This document shows, in pieces, positions 59,150 through 64,000 of a stretch of 64,000 bases of DNA. The position numbers and the translations under genes were made by a program. Source of the DNA: Entomohabitans teleogrylli (GTDB lineage Bacteria > Pseudomonadota > Gammaproteobacteria > Enterobacterales > Enterobacteriaceae). Each line of letters opens with the position of its first letter. Position 1 is the stretch's first letter. Location of the stretch: assembly GCF_001484765.1 (NCBI RefSeq), contig NZ_KQ947380.1:124001-188000 (forward strand). The letters are read 5' to 3'. Under the pieces are notes generated by a model that did not search any database, was not told where the DNA came from, and saw only the letters and a program-made list of their open reading frames with translations.

Positions 59150-61012
59150 TCAGGCGAGCCAGTCACGTATCCGCGACAGCATACCTTCGGCGTTTAGGCC
59201 TATATCGGCGCGGATCTCGTCCTGAGTGCCCTGGGGAATAAAGTAATCCGGCAGGCCGATATTCAGTACCGGCACCGCCCGACGGTGGGCCATCAGGAGT
59301 TCGTTGACCCCGCTACCGGCGCCGCCCATGACGGCGTTCTCTTCAATGGTCACCAGCGATTCGTGGCTGGCAGCCAGTTCAAGGATCAGCGCTTTATCAA
59401 GCGGCTTAACGAAACGCATATCCACCAGCGTAGCATTAAGGGTTTCCGCAACATGCTGCGCTTCCGGCAACAGGGTGCCGAAATTGAGCAGGGCGATGCC
59501 TGCGCCGCGACGTTTGACGACCCCTTTACCGACAGGCAACGCCTCCAGCGCCGTCAGTTCCACTCCCAGCGCGTTGCCGCGCGGATAGCGCACCACGCTC
59601 GGACCGGACTCATAGTGATAGCCGGTGTACAGCATCTGGCGACACTCATTTTCATCGCTTGGCGTCATGATCACCATGTCGGGAATGCAGCGCAGGAAAG
59701 AGAGATCGAAGGCTCCCTGGTGGGTCTGGCCATCGGCGCCGACAATCCCGGCGCGATCGATGGCGAACAACACCGGCAGTTTCTGGATCGCGACATCGTG
59801 GATCAACTGATCGTAGGCGCGCTGCAGGAATGTCGAATAGATAGCCACCACCGGTTTACAGCCGCCAATCGCCAGGCCGGCGGCGAAGGTAACGGCATGC
59901 TGTTCGGCAATAGCGACGTCAAAGTACTGATCCGGATACTGGCGGGAAAATTCCACCATCCCGGATCCTTCGCGCATTGCGGGAGTGATAGCCATCAGCC
60001 GCGGGTCACCGGCGGCCATTTCGCATAGCCAGTCGCCGAAAATTTTCGAGTAGCTCGGCTGGCCGCCACTGCTTTTCGGCAACTGCCCGCTTTGCGGATC
60101 GAAGCGCGGTACGGCGTGGAAGGTGATCGGATCTTTTTCCGCTGGCGCGTAGCCGCGGCCTTTCTTGGTCATGATATGCAGAAACTGCGGACCTTTCAGA
60201 TCGCGCATGTTCTTCAGGGTGTTGACCAGGCCGAGGACATCGTGGCCGTCCACCGGGCCGATATAGTTAAAACCCAGCTCTTCGAACAGGGTGCCCGGCA
60301 CCACCATTCCCTTGATATGCTCTTCGGTGCGCTTGAGCAGTTCCTTAATCGGCGGAACGCCGGAGAACACCTTTTTGCCCCCTTCGCGCAGGGAGGAGTA
60401 AAGCTTCCCGGAGAGCAACTGCGCCAGGTGATTATTCAGAGCGCCGACATTCTCGGAAATCGACATCTCATTATCGTTCAGGATCACCAGCATATCCGGA
60501 CGAATGTCGCCGGCATGGTTCATTGCCTCAAACGCCATACCTGCGGTAATCGCGCCGTCGCCGATAACGCACACAGTACGCCGCGATTTCCCCTCTTTCT
60601 GGGCCGCGACGGCGACCCCCAGACCGGCGCTGATAGAGGTCGATGAGTGCCCAACGCTTAATACGTCATATTCGCTTTCGTCGCGCCACGGGAACGGATG
60701 CAGCCCGCCTTTCTGGCGGATAGTGCCGATTTTGTCCCGGCGTCCGGTGAGGATTTTATGCGGATAAGCCTGGTGTCCCACGTCCCAGATAAGCTGGTCG
60801 AATGGGGTGTTATAGACGTAGTGCAGGGCAACGGTCAGTTCAACCGTACCAAGACCGGAGGCAAAATGGCCGCTGGAGCGACTGACGCTGTCGAGCAGGT
60901 AGCGGCGCAACTCATCGCACAGCTTAGGCAGGCTCTCTTTCGGCAGCAGTCGCAATTCCTGGGTGGATTCCACCAGGGCCAGGGTCGGGTATTTGGCGAT
61001 ATCAAAACTCAT
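59150..61012 (-). CDS. dxs: 1-deoxy-D-xylulose-5-phosphate synthase
   Basis: 620 residues, as in E. coli. A thiamine-diphosphate enzyme that condenses pyruvate and glyceraldehyde 3-phosphate, first step of the MEP isoprenoid pathway. The cofactor motif is [19 protein letters not shown]...[10 protein letters not shown]; the catalytic Glu is in [18 protein letters not shown]; the C-terminal transketolase-like domain follows. It starts 18 nt after the ispA stop. Confidence 0.98.
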   Translation of the reverse strand: MSFDIAKYPTLALVESTQELRLLPKESLPKLCDELRRYLLDSVSRSSGHFASGLGTVELTVALHYVYNTPFDQLIWDVGHQAYPHKILTGRRDKIGTIRQKGGLHPFPWRDESEYDVLSVGHSSTSISAGLGVAVAAQKEGKSRRTVCVIGDGAITAGMAFEAMNHAGDIRPDMLVILNDNEMSISENVGALNNHLAQLLSGKLYSSLREGGKKVFSGVPPIKELLKRTEEHIKGMVVPGTLFEELGFNYIGPVDGHDVLGLVNTLKNMRDLKGPQFLHIMTKKGRGYAPAEKDPITFHAVPRFDPQSGQLPKSSGGQPSYSKIFGDWLCEMAAGDPRLMAITPAMREGSGMVEFSRQYPDQYFDVAIAEQHAVTFAAGLAIGGCKPVVAIYSTFLQRAYDQLIHDVAIQKLPVLFAIDRAGIVGADGQTHQGAFDLSFLRCIPDMVIMTPSDENECRQMLYTGYHYESGPSVVRYPRGNALGVELTALEALPVGKGVVKRRGAGIALLNFGTLLPEAQHVAETLNATLVDMRFVKPLDKALILELAASHESLVTIEENAVMGGAGSGVNELLMAHRRAVPVLNIGLPDYFIPQGTQDEIRADIGLNAEGMLSRIRDWLA

Positions 61013-61030
61013 CAGAGACTCATTATGGTG

Positions 61031-61930
61031 TTATTTATCCCGCTGGATTATATAACTCGCCAGCGCTTCCAGCGTTGACGTGTCCAGAGATTGTTCTGTC
61101 AGGCCTTTCAGGGCCAGCATAGCTTCATCATACAGCGCCTGGGCTTTGGCGCGGGCCTGTTCCAGACCGAGCAGCGCCGGATAAGTGCTCTTGCCATGCT
61201 GCTGATCGGCGCCCTGGCGTTTGCCGAGAGTGGCGGTGTCGCCAATAACGTCCAGAATATCGTCCTGGACCTGGAAGGCGAGGCCGATATTTTCCGCAAA
61301 GCGGTCGAGCAGCGGCAGCGCCTGCTGGCCGCGTTCCCCGGCGCTCAGGGCGCCAAGGCGCACCGCGGCGCGGATCAGGGCACCGGTTTTATGGCGGTGG
61401 ATTCGCTCCAGTTGCGCCAGCGAGGCCGACTGGCCTTCCGCCGCTAAATCCAGCGCCTGGCCGCCGCACATTCCCGCTACGCCGCTGGCGCTGGCCAGTT
61501 CAGAAACCATCGCCAGTCGAAAATGAATATCCACGCCGTCCATCGGCGCATCTGTCAGTATAGAAAACGCCAGCGTTTGCAGCGCGTCACCGGCGAGAAT
61601 AGCGCTCGCTTCGCCATAGCGGATATGGCAGGTGGGCTGGCCGCGGCGTAAATCATCGTCGTCCATGGCCGGGAGATCGTCATGAATCAGCGAATAAGCG
61701 TGAATACACTCCACGGCGGCGGCCGGCGCGTCCAGCACGCTGTCAGCGACGCTGAACATTCTACCAGTCGCGTAGACCAGAAAAGGGCGTAGGCGCTTGC
61801 CTCCCAGCAGTGTGCCATAGCGCATCGCCTCAACCAGAAGACTGTTCTGAAACGGTAGCGGCGCCAGGAAACGCTGCAGCGCCTCGTTGGCCTGGTCGGC
61901 GCAGGCCTGTAGTTGGTGCTTAAAATCCAT
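61031..61930 (-). CDS. ispA: farnesyl diphosphate synthase
   Basis: 299 residues. The two Asp-rich motifs of prenyltransferases are present: DDLPAMDDDDLRRG and DDILDVIGD, plus GGKRLRPFLVY near the N-terminus. It makes farnesyl diphosphate in the cytoplasm. Its ATG shares one base with the xseB stop (TAATG), so the two are translationally coupled. Confidence 0.98.
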   Translation of the reverse strand: MDFKHQLQACADQANEALQRFLAPLPFQNSLLVEAMRYGTLLGGKRLRPFLVYATGRMFSVADSVLDAPAAAVECIHAYSLIHDDLPAMDDDDLRRGQPTCHIRYGEASAILAGDALQTLAFSILTDAPMDGVDIHFRLAMVSELASASGVAGMCGGQALDLAAEGQSASLAQLERIHRHKTGALIRAAVRLGALSAGERGQQALPLLDRFAENIGLAFQVQDDILDVIGDTATLGKRQGADQQHGKSTYPALLGLEQARAKAQALYDEAMLALKGLTEQSLDTSTLEALASYIIQRDK

Positions 61931-62172
61931 TACTCATCATCCGGCGTGAAAGGCGTCAGGGGCGCGTCTTCGCTTTCCGACAATAAAATCTGTACCCGCT
62001 GTTCGGCCTGCTGCAGTTTCATCTGGCCCTGGCGCGCTAACTGGACGCCGCGTTCGAATTCGTTCAGCGCCTCTTCAAGGGGTAGGTCGCCGCTTTCCAG
62101 ACGGGTGACTATCTGCTCCAGATCCTGTAATGCGGTTTCGAAACTGGCCGGGGCGTCATTTTTCTTCGGCAT
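61930..62172 (-). CDS. xseB: exodeoxyribonuclease VII small subunit
   Basis: 80 residues, a helical hairpin: [50 protein letters not shown] is split here by description only, in the standard order of the family ([12 protein letters not shown] is the core). It binds XseA to form the exonuclease VII complex. First gene of the xseB-ispA-dxs operon, divergent from thiI. Confidence 0.97.
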   Translation of the reverse strand: MPKKNDAPASFETALQDLEQIVTRLESGDLPLEEALNEFERGVQLARQGQMKLQQAEQRVQILLSESEDAPLTPFTPDDE

Positions 62173-62466
62173 AGCAAATGTCTGACTCTATATGTTAGGG
62201 ATACCCGGATGGTATCTGTACAGTTATTGATCACGGTTCAGATGATTCTTAACACCTGAGCGCCCGCGTTTTATGGCGATATCGCCATGGTAACGGAGTC
62301 AGGATGATAATCAAATATACCCAAAAGGGTTGGCTGTGTGCGCAATCTCACAACGGTGGTATACTTGCGCGCTTCGGATGCAGGCGCGACAGCCGTACCT
62401 GCAATACATCTTTTTTCCAGCCGGCGCGTTTACCGCGGTTTGGCTGACCAACGAACCTTAGCCGCC

Positions 62467-63915
62467 ATGAAGTTTATCATTAAATTGTTCCCGGAAATCA
62501 CTATCAAAAGCCAATCTGTGCGTTTGCGCTTTATAAAAATCCTGACCGGGAATATTCGCAATGTCCTGAAGCGCTACGATGAAGATCTGGCCGTGGTGCG
62601 TCACTGGGACCATATCGTGGTGCGCGTGAAGACGCCTGACCAGCAGGAGAATGTTCGCGATGCCCTGACCCGGATTCCGGGTATTCACCATATTCTGGAA
62701 GTGGAAGATGTTCCTTTCACCTCCATGCACGATATCTTTGAGCAGACCCTGGCCCTGTATCGCGGTCAACTGGAAAACAAAACCTTCTGTGTGCGGGTCA
62801 AGCGCCGCGGCAAACATGAATTCAGCTCTATCGACGTGGAGCGCTATGTGGGCGGCGGTCTGAATCAGCATATCGAATCGGCGCGGGTGAAGCTGACCCA
62901 TCCGGATGTCACGGTGCATCTGGAAATCGAAGACGATCGCCTGCTGCTGGTGAAAGGGCGCTATGAAGGCATCGGCGGTTTCCCGATCGGCACTCAGGAA
63001 GACGTGCTGTCGCTAATCTCCGGCGGCTTCGATTCCGGGGTATCCAGCTATATGCTGATGCGTCGCGGCTGTCGTGTGCATTACTGCTTCTTTAATCTTG
63101 GCGGCGCTGCCCATGAAATCGGCGTACGTCAGGTAGCGCATTATTTGTGGAACCGCTTTGGCAGTTCGCACCGGGTACGCTTTGTGGCGATCAACTTTGA
63201 ACCGGTGGTCGGCGAAATTCTTGAGAAGGTCGATGACGGCCAGATGGGCGTGGTGCTTAAGCGTATGATGGTGCGCGCAGCGTCAAAAGTGGCGGAGCGC
63301 TATGGGGTGCAGGCGCTGGTGACCGGCGAGGCGCTGGGCCAGGTGTCCAGCCAGACCCTGACCAACCTGCGGCTGATTGACAACGTCAGCGACACGCTGG
63401 TGCTGCGTCCGCTGATTGCCTGGGACAAAGAGCATATTATCAACCTGGCGCGGGAAATCGGCACTGAAGATTTTGCCCGCACGATGCCGGAATACTGCGG
63501 CGTGATCTCCAAAAGCCCGACGGTAAAAGCGGTGAAGGCGAAGATCGAAGGCGAAGAGGAGAATTTCGATTTCGCGATCCTCGACCGGGTAGTGGCGGAA
63601 GCGGTTAATCTGGATATTCGCGAGATTGCCCGGCAGACCGAACAGGAAGTGGTGGAAGTTGAAACCGTCAGCGGTTTTGGTCCGAACGATGTGATTCTCG
63701 ACATCCGTTCGATTGACGAACAGGATGACAAGCCGCTCCAGGTGGAGGGGGTCGATGTCGTTTCCCTGCCGTTTTACAAGCTCAGCACGCAGTTCGGTAA
63801 TCTGGATCAGAGCAAAACCTGGCTGCTGTGGTGTGAGCGCGGGGTGATGAGCCGCCTGCAGGCGCTGTATCTGCGCGAGCAGGGGTTCAGCAATGTCAAA
63901 GTGTATCGCCCGTAA
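62467..63915 (+). CDS. thiI: tRNA 4-thiouridine sulfurtransferase ThiI
   Basis: 482 residues, as in E. coli. Ferredoxin-like and THUMP domains (about 1-165) bind tRNA; the PP-loop [12 protein letters not shown] binds ATP; the C-terminal rhodanese domain has the persulfide Cys456 in [12 protein letters not shown]. It makes s4U8 in tRNA and carries sulfur to thiazole synthesis. The start at 62467 matches [15 protein letters not shown]; the same frame is open for 43 codons upstream but unmatched. Confidence 0.97.
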   Translation: MKFIIKLFPEITIKSQSVRLRFIKILTGNIRNVLKRYDEDLAVVRHWDHIVVRVKTPDQQENVRDALTRIPGIHHILEVEDVPFTSMHDIFEQTLALYRGQLENKTFCVRVKRRGKHEFSSIDVERYVGGGLNQHIESARVKLTHPDVTVHLEIEDDRLLLVKGRYEGIGGFPIGTQEDVLSLISGGFDSGVSSYMLMRRGCRVHYCFFNLGGAAHEIGVRQVAHYLWNRFGSSHRVRFVAINFEPVVGEILEKVDDGQMGVVLKRMMVRAASKVAERYGVQALVTGEALGQVSSQTLTNLRLIDNVSDTLVLRPLIAWDKEHIINLAREIGTEDFARTMPEYCGVISKSPTVKAVKAKIEGEEENFDFAILDRVVAEAVNLDIREIARQTEQEVVEVETVSGFGPNDVILDIRSIDEQDDKPLQVEGVDVVSLPFYKLSTQFGNLDQSKTWLLWCERGVMSRLQALYLREQGFSNVKVYRP

Positions 63916-63926
63916 TGGTTGACCAG

Positions 63927-63955
63927 ACGGCCCGCAGGACGGGCCGTTATTTATT
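63927..63955. terminator. terminator between convergent thiI and yajL
   Basis: An 8-bp perfect stem (ACGGCCCG / CGGGCCGT) with a 5-nt loop is followed by TATTTATT. It lies 11 bp after the thiI stop. Confidence 0.8.
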
Positions 63956-64000
63956 CGTAGTAGTTGTAAATACCTGCCGGAAGCACCAGTTGGCCGGCAA
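63951..64000 (-). CDS. yajL: YajL (DJ-1/ThiJ family), C-terminal end only
   Basis: Only the last 16 codons are inside the window. They read AGQLVLPAGIYNYYE and stop, which matches the C-terminus of E. coli YajL, a DJ-1-family protein chaperone/deglycase that is also the next gene after thiI in E. coli. The rest lies beyond the right edge. Confidence 0.8.
   Translation of the reverse strand, partial: AGQLVLPAGIYNYYE

Overview
This window is a chromosomal segment of a moderately GC-rich member of the Enterobacteriaceae. From about 12 kb to the right end its genes follow the Escherichia coli order: hemB, then ampH/sbmA/ddlA, iraP, psiF, proC, yaiI, aroL, aroM, ppnP, rdgC, mak, sbcCD, phoBR, brnQ, proY, malZ, acpH, queA-tgt-yajC-secDF, tsx, yajI, nrdR-ribD-ribH-nusB, thiL-pgpA, yajO, dxs-ispA-xseB, thiI, yajL. 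Protein similarity to E. coli is high throughout. Several E. coli genes of this stretch are absent: yaiW, yaiZ, phoA, dgcC, yaiA, araJ and yajD. Others are present that E. coli lacks here, so this is a relative and not E. coli itself. I cannot name the genus from the sequence.

Region 1 (1-10.5 kb) is an accessory carbohydrate locus. A leftward five-gene set runs PTS IIB, IIC, IIA, ROK sugar kinase, LacI-type repressor (cut by the window edge). A rightward set runs a second PTS IIC, a LamB/BglH-type porin, a secreted multidomain GH5-type glycanase and a GH1 glycosidase with phospho-sugar-type residues. Two LacI-type operators with the same GGAAA/TTTCC core and a good CRP site lie in front of the two arms. 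The genes make a full route: extracytoplasmic cleavage, outer-membrane entry, PTS uptake with phosphorylation, hydrolysis of the phosphorylated disaccharide, and rescue of the free hexose by the kinase. The substrate is probably a beta-linked mannan, glucomannan or glucan.

Region 2 (10.5-30.5 kb) holds a two-domain acyltransferase that looks like the ornithine-lipid synthase OlsF, hemB, adhP with a small AraC-type regulator carrying a Cys-rich tail, ampH (apparent TTG start), an isochorismatase-family hydrolase, sbmA, an Ail/Lom barrel, yaiY, ddlA, an MdtG-like exporter, iraP, psiF, proC, yaiI, a DUF2076 protein, aroL, aroM, ppnP, rdgC and mak.

Region 3 (30.5-46.2 kb) holds sbcCD, phoBR behind a clear Pho box, brnQ, proY and malZ behind a cluster of MalT-box-like sites. 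An accessory pair follows (ABM-domain membrane protein plus a metal-dependent amidohydrolase), preceded by about 650 bp of non-coding DNA, and then acpH.

Region 4 (46.2-64 kb) is core housekeeping: queuosine tRNA modification and Sec translocation, nucleoside uptake, riboflavin synthesis with NrdR and NusB, thiamine phosphate kinase, phosphatidylglycerol synthesis, and the isoprenoid operon. I saw no rRNA, tRNA, insertion sequence, prophage, CRISPR array or replication origin.
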